From contig JAFUEV010000009.1 in NCBI GenBank assembly GCA_017470245.1, positions 1 through 64,000 on the forward strand: DNA of 64,000 nt, read 5' to 3'. Origin of the DNA: a bacterium (GTDB taxonomy: Bacteria; Cyanobacteriota; Vampirovibrionia; Gastranaerophilales; Gastranaerophilaceae). Of the stretch, positions 25,701 through 32,784 are shown one piece after another. Made by a program: the position numbers and the translations under genes. Position 1 is the first letter of the stretch. Every line of letters starts with the position of its first letter. A model generated the notes under the pieces. The model was not told where the DNA came from and did no database searches. It saw nothing but the letters and a program-made list of their open reading frames with translations.

Positions 25701-28700
25701 GAAGATTTTGCAGTTGAATATAAAAGATTAACAGGTAATGCGTTTAATCAAGGGAATGTAAAAACATTACTTGATAATGTAAGAGGTAATGATAAATTCG
25801 ACAGTACAATAAAAGAAAGAATAGAACAATATCAATCAACACAGAATACGGTATTTCAGGTTGGAGAATATGCGGTAGTATTAGTTTCCGGTGCTGCAGT
25901 AACATTAGCATCAGGTGGGGCAGCAGGCCCTGCGGTTGCATACGCATTAAGTACTCTTGGTCGAATGGGTATAGCTCTAACCGCAACAACTGTTTCATTT
26001 GTTACCAAAATGGCAATAGAAGCATCAGAACGCCAAACAAACGCAACTACTGATGATGATATGACACCCGAAGAAGTCGGTAGAACTGCAGCTTTAATGT
26101 ATGCAGGTTGTCTTGCAGGTCAATTCGGAAACTATATGGGTGAACTTGTAGGTGAGAAATTTGGTGCTATAGCATCAGAACTTATTTCCAATAAAGTATT
26201 GGCTAATGCAACAACATTTTTAGTTAAAGAAGCTGCGGATGTTACAGCCGATACAGTGTTAACTATTGGTTTTGATTATTTAATTACCGGTAAAGGTGAA
26301 TTTAATGAAGAATTTGTTCAAAACTTAAAATCAGAAATAATAGGTTTAATCCAAAATAAAATAACTAATGCATATTTAAAATCACATCCGGAAATACAAA
26401 TTAAAAATGAATTATACAGAGCTGCAAAAAAACTTGGAGAAACAGCAGGATATCAAGCGGTACTTGATAGATATGGAATGAATGGATTTTCTGCTGATGG
26501 CTTATCAATGGAAGAAGTTGCTACATTAATTGAAACTAATTTGGCAATAGGTGCTTTAGGTACTGATGCAGTTACCAGAATTTTAACTGAAGACGGAGAA
26601 ACAGAAACAAAAGGACAAAAATCAACCGAAACAGAAGAAGTTAAGCAACAAGAATCAGCAGAACAGAAACCAACTGAAGCAGAAGAAGTTAAACAAGAAG
26701 AAACTGCAGAACAGAAAGCAGTAAAACCAATTGGATTAGAACCTATTGATACATCAAAAGTAAAGAGAACAGTAGAAACGCTGAGTGATGGACGTACTAA
26801 AGAAACATTATCCGATTTGGATGGACGAGTTCTTGCAGAAAGATTGTATGATAATTCAGGTAAAATAACACAAGAAAGCAGATATAGAACAGATACAACT
26901 AAACCTATATTAGATGTAGTTGTTGAATATGAAAATGATGGAACTTCTATAAAAGCAAGAAAAGTATATAATTCCGATTCCAGCTATAGTAGTGAAGAAT
27001 ATAGTCAGGGGCGTTTAACAAGAGCGGTTGAATACACTTCTAAAGGTAAAGTGACAGGTTCATATCAGCTTGTATATGATGCTCAAGGACAAGTAAAACA
27101 AAAAGATGTCTATGATGCAAAGGGAAATTTTGCTGGTACAAAAATATATGAATATGATTCTAAAGGCAGAGTTATTTCTGAAACAATACAAGATAAAAAT
27201 AATAAAACAATAAGAAAAATAATAAAAACATATAATGCAGATGGTAGTGTAAAAACGCAACTTGAATTGCCTGACGGTACAAAAGTAGATACCGTAGATA
27301 AAGCAGCAGTTGAAGCATTGCACGCAAAAATAGTACAACAACAAATGATAGCAACACAAGAAGATATAGAAAATATAATAAAAGAACTTACCCAAAATGG
27401 TGTTACAAGAGAAGAAGCAATAACCGCTTTAGAAATGATGACACAATATTCAAGTATGTCACAATTGGTAGAATTGGCAACCCGTTTAAAATCTGAGTGC
27501 GGACAGTTGGAATTGTATGTAAGTGACGAAATGGGAGTTAGTGCAAATGCAGCTTTGAATTACATTGGTGCTAAAAAAGGACATTTTGGTCTCTCAAAAG
27601 GTTCTGATAATGGTGGTATAATTATATTGGATGAATATGCAATAAAATATCTTGAAACATTACAGCAAACAAATCCTACTAAATTTGAAGAAATAAAGAA
27701 AAAATGTAAATTTGCAACTATTGATGGTTGGGATGCAGGATTTACAATGTTTAATCAAGATGGAAATGTATCAGGGTTAAAACAAAAAACAGAAGCAATT
27801 ATTTCTAAAGCTAAAGCATTGCAAGCAAGTGAAGGAATATCTTTTGAAGAAGCTGTTAAACAAGTTATGGATAACGGTGCATCTGAAAGAATAAAAAAAT
27901 TGGGTTTGGAAAAAGCTGTTAAAAAGATTGAGTTAAAAGAAAATGGTTCATCTGTAGAAACCATAGTTAAGAATATAGAACCAATGACAATATCTGAGGA
28001 AAAAATAGGAAGAATAATAGATACGATATGTGAAGAATTATTCCCCGGAGATCCTGGTACTATGCTTCGTGCAAAAAATCTTTTAATCGGATATTATAGT
28101 GAATGTCTTGATATATATTCACCACAAAGACTTGGGCATACTTTAGAAACAAAACATGCAGAAATAGAAAGAATAATATCAGGTTTGAAAAAAGCAGACG
28201 GAAGCAGTTACAGTATGAAAGATGATGTTGTATATCTTATCCCTCAGGGAGGAAAAAGCTATGATACAATTGCTCTTCAATATGCAAAACTAAATGGAGT
28301 AGATCCATCTCAATTTGTATATATGCAAAGAACAAATGATAAAGTTCTCAAAAGTATGATTTATCAACAAAAAGGTAAAATTTTTGTAGTGCTTGATGAT
28401 GTTGTGGGTTCAGGTCTTTCTATGATGACCCAAGATGACGGTGCTTGTTACTGCTATGCCAGACCGGGTAAAGACAGTCATGTTATTATGTCGCCTATTG
28501 TATCAGGTGAAACAGGTAAAAGCTGGATAGATTCTGAAATTGCTTCTGCAGTGGCAAAAGGACAAAAGGACTTTTTGCTTATAGATTCCGATAGTGTAAA
28601 ACAACCTATTAAAGAAACAAATTTTTATAAAAATTTACCTCCTGAAGATCAAGGCTTATTGCTTCAGTTATTAAGTTCTGCCGGTACTTGTGGTATTGAA

Positions 28701-28874
28701 CCAGATTGTGCTTATGCAATTTGTTTCCCGTATATGGCTCCTGATAATGATGCTGCTATAAACGATTTGATATTTAGAGATTTAATGCCTAATGCCGGAG
28801 CCATAAAATCTAAAATGGATTATGGTTCGAAACCGGCGGGAATTGTTTCACAATTAGATATGTTAGATAAATAA
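22701..28874 (+). CDS. Giant multidomain protein: beta-solenoid, hydrophobic domain, RHS-like repeats, phosphoribosyltransferase-like C terminus
   Basis: 2057 residues, no signal peptide. Residues about 60-390 and 400-770 are two related modules, each opening with a DGTxIxTD...NxxTGxIxxxGxxNAxxN segment. The first contains seven exact-length 20-residue repeats (168-307) of the form VxxxIKTGxGDDxINIxxSx, expected to form a beta-solenoid. Residues 775-1050 are helical. About 1056-1160 is Gly/Ala-rich and hydrophobic (VVLVSGAAVTLASGGAAGPAV), like pre-toxin membrane segments. About 1297-1343 is a Glu/Lys linker. About 1354-1530 has RHS/YD-like units (YDAQGQVKQKDVYDAKGN). Residues about 1815-2057 include VYLIPQGGKSYDTIA and KIFVVLDDVVGSGLSMM, matching a type I phosphoribosyltransferase PRPP loop. 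The layout is that of a polymorphic toxin or adhesin-effector, but the biochemical role is unknown. Confidence 0.85.
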   Translation: MENSDINQHYLKQIPVNANIAIPPIDGFKQYNQDNSHLLNDIGKDFFLGDYNTEEWEEITPQTEHKVAFLGEQYLFKTEDGTIIKTEKDDNVRVKINKNTGEIAIIGARNAQVNIEGDTKVTVVESTVNTIVNKTGNAIISVRGAHSNVKKIVGGDGNQTVNVKDGALVEKIKTKGGDDVINVETGAVVGKVNTGDGNDTINVTDSNVKNNIKTGSGDDNINITKSSVNKKIITGDGADNIEIKDSSVAGNIKSGAGDDNVNVEGATISGKLKAGEGNDNININASKVDSTVKTGSGDDTVVIKDTTVSSKGKIKVEDGDDKLNIDNSQVNGKVKVSSSTSDVNVKDSIINKLDTDSRVESTDSAIGELKGEGNVSRHITSIDTNDGEFKGFEKITEVTDNNDSLIYTLPDGTTIETDKSGGEIYVNADTGAIVLNGINNAKINSNSSAKITAINSNILNQNDLAGEVEYRNSIVKDIKTNNEDNVTITGNRSNIKEIKSTGGNVNLNITNNANVGKVTAKGDDTINVQMDSGSLDKIHAKDNVSVNISAKSEKTNIDINKIITKNGFINADFKGANVNKIKASNGNLNLRATSGSYGIIINSSKNGTSNINLENSTSKKINTKNSSNINISGGNINSIKTGKADDTITLSNTTVKKVNAGKGSDAIEVNNSVVSKKITANDDENKIVINNSTVKAVKSNGETAIDNSQIKTADINGDIAIESSEINKLKSTEKDNNISVTDSIINRLNSIDDDNVYINNFGETTSYNDTETAKNNKAATVITELNEKENEELFVLLNSLAGNEISSLIAQNGNKLSKEEIINFVMQNPNENISKIKTMMLKEMEGALTTLKENNNDTNKTKGIYGHFTSDNKKEIEVKTSIYEKAVASDDFNSILNAYKLLVGEKADAQKLSETNEAIQFSQTLSDENINMIIDVLNIVANDLDYKTTEQDGIIKSGISQINNVYDIGTTQKEVEAYINTFRKDVAELKEKYNSGLLTKEDFAVEYKRLTGNAFNQGNVKTLLDNVRGNDKFDSTIKERIEQYQSTQNTVFQVGEYAVVLVSGAAVTLASGGAAGPAVAYALSTLGRMGIALTATTVSFVTKMAIEASERQTNATTDDDMTPEEVGRTAALMYAGCLAGQFGNYMGELVGEKFGAIASELISNKVLANATTFLVKEAADVTADTVLTIGFDYLITGKGEFNEEFVQNLKSEIIGLIQNKITNAYLKSHPEIQIKNELYRAAKKLGETAGYQAVLDRYGMNGFSADGLSMEEVATLIETNLAIGALGTDAVTRILTEDGETETKGQKSTETEEVKQQESAEQKPTEAEEVKQEETAEQKAVKPIGLEPIDTSKVKRTVETLSDGRTKETLSDLDGRVLAERLYDNSGKITQESRYRTDTTKPILDVVVEYENDGTSIKARKVYNSDSSYSSEEYSQGRLTRAVEYTSKGKVTGSYQLVYDAQGQVKQKDVYDAKGNFAGTKIYEYDSKGRVISETIQDKNNKTIRKIIKTYNADGSVKTQLELPDGTKVDTVDKAAVEALHAKIVQQQMIATQEDIENIIKELTQNGVTREEAITALEMMTQYSSMSQLVELATRLKSECGQLELYVSDEMGVSANAALNYIGAKKGHFGLSKGSDNGGIIILDEYAIKYLETLQQTNPTKFEEIKKKCKFATIDGWDAGFTMFNQDGNVSGLKQKTEAIISKAKALQASEGISFEEAVKQVMDNGASERIKKLGLEKAVKKIELKENGSSVETIVKNIEPMTISEEKIGRIIDTICEELFPGDPGTMLRAKNLLIGYYSECLDIYSPQRLGHTLETKHAEIERIISGLKKADGSSYSMKDDVVYLIPQGGKSYDTIALQYAKLNGVDPSQFVYMQRTNDKVLKSMIYQQKGKIFVVLDDVVGSGLSMMTQDDGACYCYARPGKDSHVIMSPIVSGETGKSWIDSEIASAVAKGQKDFLLIDSDSVKQPIKETNFYKNLPPEDQGLLLQLLSSAGTCGIEPDCAYAICFPYMAPDNDAAINDLIFRDLMPNAGAIKSKMDYGSKPAGIVSQLDMLDK
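23202..23621 (+). repeat. Seven in-frame 60-bp repeats in the giant gene
   Basis: Seven consecutive units encode 20-residue turns with consensus [VI]xxx[VI]K[TS]G[SDAE]G[DN]D[TN][IV]N[IV]xx[ST]. DNA identity between units is modest, so the periodicity is held by selection on the protein rather than by recent copying. Degenerate units continue to about 23760 and recur in the second module, around 24560-24960. Confidence 0.8.
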
Positions 28875-28901
28875 TGATATAATAAAAAAGGAAAGAAAAA
28901 T

Positions 28902-29531
28902 ATGAACATACCCCAAATTAATAATATAAAATTCTATAATTCATTTAAATCAACCATCTCTGAAAAAAAGGATGATACAATGCAGAATGAAATTCAATCA
29001 TTAATTCAATGTACTAAAGATGCACGTGATTATGAAGAAGCATCAAAAATATTAAAAAATGCATCTATAGATGAAAAAATAAATCAGGTTGATCCTATAA
29101 CGTATAAATCAGGCGATTATGTAATATCTGAAGTGCTAAAAAAATATGCAGATAATTATACAGGTGTTTTACAAAAACTTACTGAGAAAGGAATAAGCAT
29201 AGCACCAAAATTTGTGGATTCCGTAGATAAAGGAAACTTTACAATTTTGTTTACAGAAATTCCCGGAATGAACGGTCAAGAATTGGTTCCGTATTATCAG
29301 GGAGAAAAGATGTTAGCCCCTGAAGCAAAACAAGATGCCTATAAAGACGTACAAAGATTATTAAAAGTAGGTATAGTCAATAATAAAATGCTTCGTTCCA
29401 CATCCAGTTGGTTTGTTACACCGGAATCAAAGAAAATTATTATCCCTGATTGGTCATCACTTAGTATTGTTGGGGATGAAGAAAGAGCACCTATTTTAAA
29501 CAAATTCCATAATATGTTATTTAAGCCATAA
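28902..29531 (+). CDS. Hypothetical protein with possible degenerate kinase/APH-like fold
   Basis: The 209-residue protein follows the giant gene by 27 bases, with an AAAGGAAAG site, so the two are probably co-transcribed. The leader MNIPQINNIKFYNSFKS is polar. Residues 70-130 read like a kinase small lobe and hinge: YVISEVLKKYADNYTGVLQKL, then FTILFTEIPGMNGQELVPYY. Near residue 190, KIIIPDWSSL sits where kinases have the metal-binding Asp. The HRD-type catalytic loop is not recognisable (LLKVGIVNNKMLRSTSSWF). It could be a pseudokinase-like partner, chaperone or immunity protein of the giant protein, or a separate effector. The fold call is weak pattern matching by eye. Confidence 0.7.
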   Translation: MNIPQINNIKFYNSFKSTISEKKDDTMQNEIQSLIQCTKDARDYEEASKILKNASIDEKINQVDPITYKSGDYVISEVLKKYADNYTGVLQKLTEKGISIAPKFVDSVDKGNFTILFTEIPGMNGQELVPYYQGEKMLAPEAKQDAYKDVQRLLKVGIVNNKMLRSTSSWFVTPESKKIIIPDWSSLSIVGDEERAPILNKFHNMLFKP

Positions 29532-30621
29532 AATATCTTTTGTTTGCATTTGGGATATCTTCAGGTTTAGAGTATAAATCTTGAGATAACATACCAAGCT
29601 CTTTTGCAATTTCAACGGTATTTAACCACTTATTTGGAATTGATTTTTTGCCGAGATAGGTGCCAACAATATTTCCTGTAATTGCACCAGTTGAGTCACT
29701 GTCACCGTCGTGATTAACTGCCATAATGACGGCGTTTTTATAATCTTCCGGCGATTTTAAGGCACAATAAACGGAAATAGCAATTGCTTCATCACCGTGC
29801 CAGCCTTCACCAAGGTTTTTTATTGCTGTTTCACTATCAATATCTGATTTTGCGTATTTCTTAGCCATTTCAAGCAATTCAAGAGTATCTTCGTGTCCTT
29901 TGTATGTCTTTAAAACTTCAATTGAGTTATTTACTGAATCTTCAATATTTTCTCCATTAACAAGATTTGCAATAATACAGGCATGAACACCTGCAGGCAA
30001 ATATGCACTTGGTGAACCGTGTGTTAAAGCCGCACATCTGGCACCTGTTTCAAAAGCTAATTTAAGATTTTTGTAATACATCAAACCTGCGGGAGCAACT
30101 CTCATAACTCCGCCACAACCTTTACTTGAATTAATATGATTTTCTATACTTCCTGGAATATTAGCTCTTAATGAACCTGTACAGGTAGTACCGGGTGCTC
30201 TCATAGCATAAAGTTCTTTTATATTATTAATCCAACCTTTTTCATTTCCGGAAAAATGTCCGTATTGAGTATTTAACCAATCACGGTAAGAAGAATATAC
30301 CTGTTTCATATCTGGTATTTTATTTTCATCAAATTCTTTAATTGCAGATTTTATTAATCCATCTGCTGTATATATTGTCATTTGTGTATCGTCAGTAATT
30401 AATGCTTTCCCGTTTACTGTTTCCAAGTCTGTTATACCATTTTTACCATATATTCTTTTTATTGTAGACAATCTGTCAAATTCTACGGGATTGCCGAGAG
30501 CATCACCTATTGCTCCGCCAATAACACAACCTTCATAATTATCTATATTATGTTTGTTCAAATTATCTTTTTTACCAAAATTTAATTTATATTGTAATAA
30601 GTTATTATTGGATATTAACAT
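29521..30621 (-). CDS. ADP-ribosylglycohydrolase family protein
   Basis: AAAGGAAAA before ATG 30621 fixes the start (366 residues) rather than the longer frame at 30651. The DraG/ARH fold motifs are intact: GCVIGGAIGDALGNPVEF, TDDTQMTIYTADGL, CGGVMRVAPAGL, HGDEAIAISVYCAL and the dimagnesium motif NHDGDSDSTGAITG. The enzymes remove ADP-ribose from proteins or hydrolyse ADP-ribose conjugates. The N terminus (residues 1-25, MLISNNNLLQYKLNFGKKD) is an extra polar leader ahead of the catalytic domain. It converges on the putative kinase-fold gene and overlaps it by 11 bases. It may reverse an ADP-ribosylation made by an effector; no transferase is visible in the window. Confidence 0.93.
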   Translation of the reverse strand: MLISNNNLLQYKLNFGKKDNLNKHNIDNYEGCVIGGAIGDALGNPVEFDRLSTIKRIYGKNGITDLETVNGKALITDDTQMTIYTADGLIKSAIKEFDENKIPDMKQVYSSYRDWLNTQYGHFSGNEKGWINNIKELYAMRAPGTTCTGSLRANIPGSIENHINSSKGCGGVMRVAPAGLMYYKNLKLAFETGARCAALTHGSPSAYLPAGVHACIIANLVNGENIEDSVNNSIEVLKTYKGHEDTLELLEMAKKYAKSDIDSETAIKNLGEGWHGDEAIAISVYCALKSPEDYKNAVIMAVNHDGDSDSTGAITGNIVGTYLGKKSIPNKWLNTVEIAKELGMLSQDLYSKPEDIPNANKRYFMA

Positions 30622-30903
30622 ATTATATTTTCCTTTTGATTGAGAACACATTTCTTATAAAACCCGTAAATTCTTTTTTTGCAATTTCTTATAGAATTTC
30701 AAATCGTTTTTTTAGAAATTATTTTTTTCACCAACTTTTTTATTTTGTATTCTTTTTGTGTGGACTAAAAACGACGCAGTTAGAACTTTTTAAACTCTTA
30801 GAAAAAGATTTTATAGATGAATTAAATAAACCGTATATTATGAAAATTATAAATATGGTAAATTTTAAATTTGGTATTTCCCTTACTGGAATTATAAAAG
30901 CAA
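30622..30903. other. Intergenic stretch without a convincing gene
   Basis: Between the ADP-ribosylglycohydrolase start and the tRNA-Val terminator lie about 280 AT-rich bases. A 102-codon plus-strand frame (30636-30944) covers it but runs through the terminator and into the tRNA and has no ribosome site, so I do not call it. Promoter elements for the glycohydrolase must lie here, but none is clear. Confidence 0.5.
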
Positions 30904-30926
30904 AAAAGAGCCTTTTCGGCTCTTTT
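30904..30926 (-). terminator. Terminator of tRNA-Val
   Basis: On the minus strand AAAAGAGCC, loop GAAAA, GGCTCTTTT and further T follow six bases after the CCA end of the tRNA. Confidence 0.85.
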
Positions 30927-30931
30927 GTAAA

Positions 30932-31007
30932 TGGTGGGCGTTAAGAGACTTGAACTCCTGACATCCTCCTTGTAAGGGAGGCGCTCTACCAACTGAGCTA
31001 AACGCCC
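30932..31007 (-). tRNA. tRNA-Val (anticodon TAC)
   Basis: On the minus strand a complete 76-base cloverleaf is seen: acceptor GGGCGTT with AACGCCC, D-arm GCTC/GAGC with AGTTGGTA, anticodon stem CCTCC/GGAGG around loop CTTACAA (anticodon TAC), variable ATGTC, T-stem AGGAG/CTCTT with loop TTCAAGT, and an encoded CCA end. The T-stem has one G-T wobble. Confidence 0.97.
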
Positions 31008-31016
31008 TTAGCAATT

Positions 31017-31047
31017 ATTATATTACATTATAAATTTTTTAAGTCAA
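31017..31047 (-). promoter_or_regulatory. Promoter of tRNA-Val
   Basis: On the minus strand TTGACT (31047-31042), a 19-base spacer and TATAAT (31022-31017) lie just upstream of the tRNA, giving a start near 31010. Confidence 0.6.
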
Positions 31048-31136
31048 GCATTAATATTTTTTTTATTTATTTTTCTTTTATATTATCGGGAATAATTTTA
31101 TGATAGAATAAATTAAACACTATCGGAGAGATTAAT

Positions 31137-31619
31137 ATGCGTGAGGAATTACTTTCAATAATAGAAAAAAACAGCAGAATAGGTTTAAAAGATTTAGCTG
31201 TTATGTTGGGAAAATCAGAAATAGATGTTGCAAATGAAATAGCTGACTTGGAAAAAGAAGGTATAATTTGTGGCTATCATACTCTTATTGACTGGGAAAA
31301 AACTTCAATAGAAAAAGTTACTGCTTTAATAGAAGTTCGTGTTACGCCGCAAAGAGGTCAAGGTTTTGATTCTATGGCAGAACGTATATATAATTATCCT
31401 GAAGTTCGTGCAGTTTATCTTATTTCAGGAGGTTTTGACCTTCTTGTTATTTTGGAAGAAAAATCATTAAGAGAAATTGCAAGTTTTGTATCCGATAAAC
31501 TATCTCCGTTAGATAGCGTACTTAGCACCGCAACTCATTTTATTCTAAAAAAATATAAAGATCACGGTACTATTTTGGCGAAAAAATCCGGTGATGAAAG
31601 AGAGATAATAACTCCATGA
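31137..31619 (+). CDS. Lrp/AsnC-family transcriptional regulator
   Basis: The 160-residue protein has an N-terminal winged helix-turn-helix (LLSIIEKNSRIGLKDLAVML, VANEIADLEKEGIICGYHTLIDW) and a C-terminal ligand-binding RAM domain (VTALIEVRVTPQRGQGFDSMAERI, VRAVYLISGGFDLLVILE). Lrp-type regulators sense amino acids as octamers. The stop overlaps the aminotransferase start (ATGA), so it probably adjusts that enzyme's expression in response to amino acid supply. This regulator-aminotransferase pair is recurrent in bacteria. The ribosome site is GGAGAG. Confidence 0.94.
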   Translation: MREELLSIIEKNSRIGLKDLAVMLGKSEIDVANEIADLEKEGIICGYHTLIDWEKTSIEKVTALIEVRVTPQRGQGFDSMAERIYNYPEVRAVYLISGGFDLLVILEEKSLREIASFVSDKLSPLDSVLSTATHFILKKYKDHGTILAKKSGDEREIITP

Positions 31620-32779
31620 CAAAAGAACTCTCAAACAAAGTATTGGCAATTAAACCGTCAGGCATAAGAAAATTTTTTGATTTGGTCAGCGAAATGCAGG
31701 ATGTTATTTCTTTAGGTGTTGGAGAACCTGATTTTGATACACCTTGGCATGTTCGTGATGAAGGTATTTATTCTCTCGAAAAAGGTCGTACTTTTTATAC
31801 CTCAAATTCAGGGTTGAAACCTTTAAGACAGGAAATTTCAAACTATATTAAACGTACACAAAATATAGAATACAATCCGAATAATGAAATAATAGTTACA
31901 GTAGGCGGTTCTGAAGCAATTGACATTGGAATTAAAGCAATTGTTAATAACGGTGATGAAGTAATCATTCCGCAGCCTTCTTATGTCTCTTATGAACCTT
32001 GTACCGTTTTGGCCAATGCTGTACCCGTTATTATTAATTTAAAATCAGAAAATGATTTCAGATTAAAACCTGATGAACTTATTAATGCTATAACTGATAA
32101 AACAAAAATACTTGTTTTGCCGTTCCCGAATAATCCGACAGGCTCAATTATGGAAAAATCAGATTTGGAAGCTATTGCGGAAATAATAATTGAAAAAGAT
32201 TTGTATGTGATTTCTGATGAAATATATTCTGAACTTTCATATAAGGATAAACATGTATCGATTGCATCTTTGCCAGGAATGAAAGAGCGTACAATATTAA
32301 TTAACGGATTTTCTAAGGCTTATGCAATGACCGGCTGGCGTTTAGGATATGCATGTGCACCGGCAGAAATCATAAAACAAATGATGAAAATTCATCAATA
32401 TACAATTATGTGTGCTCCGACAACAAGTCAATACGCTGCTGTAGAAGCACTTAAAAACGGTGATGAAGATGTAAAAGTTATGCGTCAATCATATAACCAA
32501 CGCAGAAGATTTTTATTAAACGCATTTAAAGAAATGAATATTCCTTGTTTTGAACCTTATGGCGCTTTTTATGTATTCCCTTGTATAAAAGAATTTGGAA
32601 TGACAAGTGAAGAATTTGCAACAAGATTATTAAAAGAAGAACGTGTCGCCGCTGTTCCTGGAACGGCATTCGGTATAAGCGGAGAAGGACATTTAAGAAT
32701 ATCTTACGCATATTCACTTGATAATTTGAAAAAAGCAATGGAACGCTTTAAAAGATTTATTGATAAGTTGAGAAGCTAA
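31616..32779 (+). CDS. Class I/II PLP-dependent aminotransferase (aspartate/PatA-like)
   Basis: The 387-residue fold-type I aminotransferase has VISLGVGEPDFDTP for substrate binding, YTSNSGLKPLRQEI, PFPNNPTGS with the Asn that contacts PLP, VISDEIYSELSY with the Asp for the pyridine nitrogen, and NGFSKAYAMTGWRLGY with the PLP lysine. The C-terminal Arg for the alpha-carboxylate is in GEGHLRISYA. It transfers amino groups between an amino acid (Asp, aromatic or Ala type) and 2-oxoglutarate or pyruvate. The exact substrate is not decidable from motifs. It is translationally coupled to the Lrp-type regulator by a four-base overlap. Confidence 0.94.
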   Translation: MTKELSNKVLAIKPSGIRKFFDLVSEMQDVISLGVGEPDFDTPWHVRDEGIYSLEKGRTFYTSNSGLKPLRQEISNYIKRTQNIEYNPNNEIIVTVGGSEAIDIGIKAIVNNGDEVIIPQPSYVSYEPCTVLANAVPVIINLKSENDFRLKPDELINAITDKTKILVLPFPNNPTGSIMEKSDLEAIAEIIIEKDLYVISDEIYSELSYKDKHVSIASLPGMKERTILINGFSKAYAMTGWRLGYACAPAEIIKQMMKIHQYTIMCAPTTSQYAAVEALKNGDEDVKVMRQSYNQRRRFLLNAFKEMNIPCFEPYGAFYVFPCIKEFGMTSEEFATRLLKEERVAAVPGTAFGISGEGHLRISYAYSLDNLKKAMERFKRFIDKLRS

Positions 32780-32784
32780 TTAGT

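Noticed and set aside
27060..27395. 111-codon Tyr/Cys/Phe-rich minus-strand frame
   Set aside because: Composition is that of an antisense shadow of Lys/Gln/Ile-rich coding sequence; no ribosome site.
30636..30944. 102-codon plus-strand frame upstream of tRNA-Val
   Set aside because: It runs through the tRNA terminator and into the tRNA, has no ribosome site and no recognisable domain.
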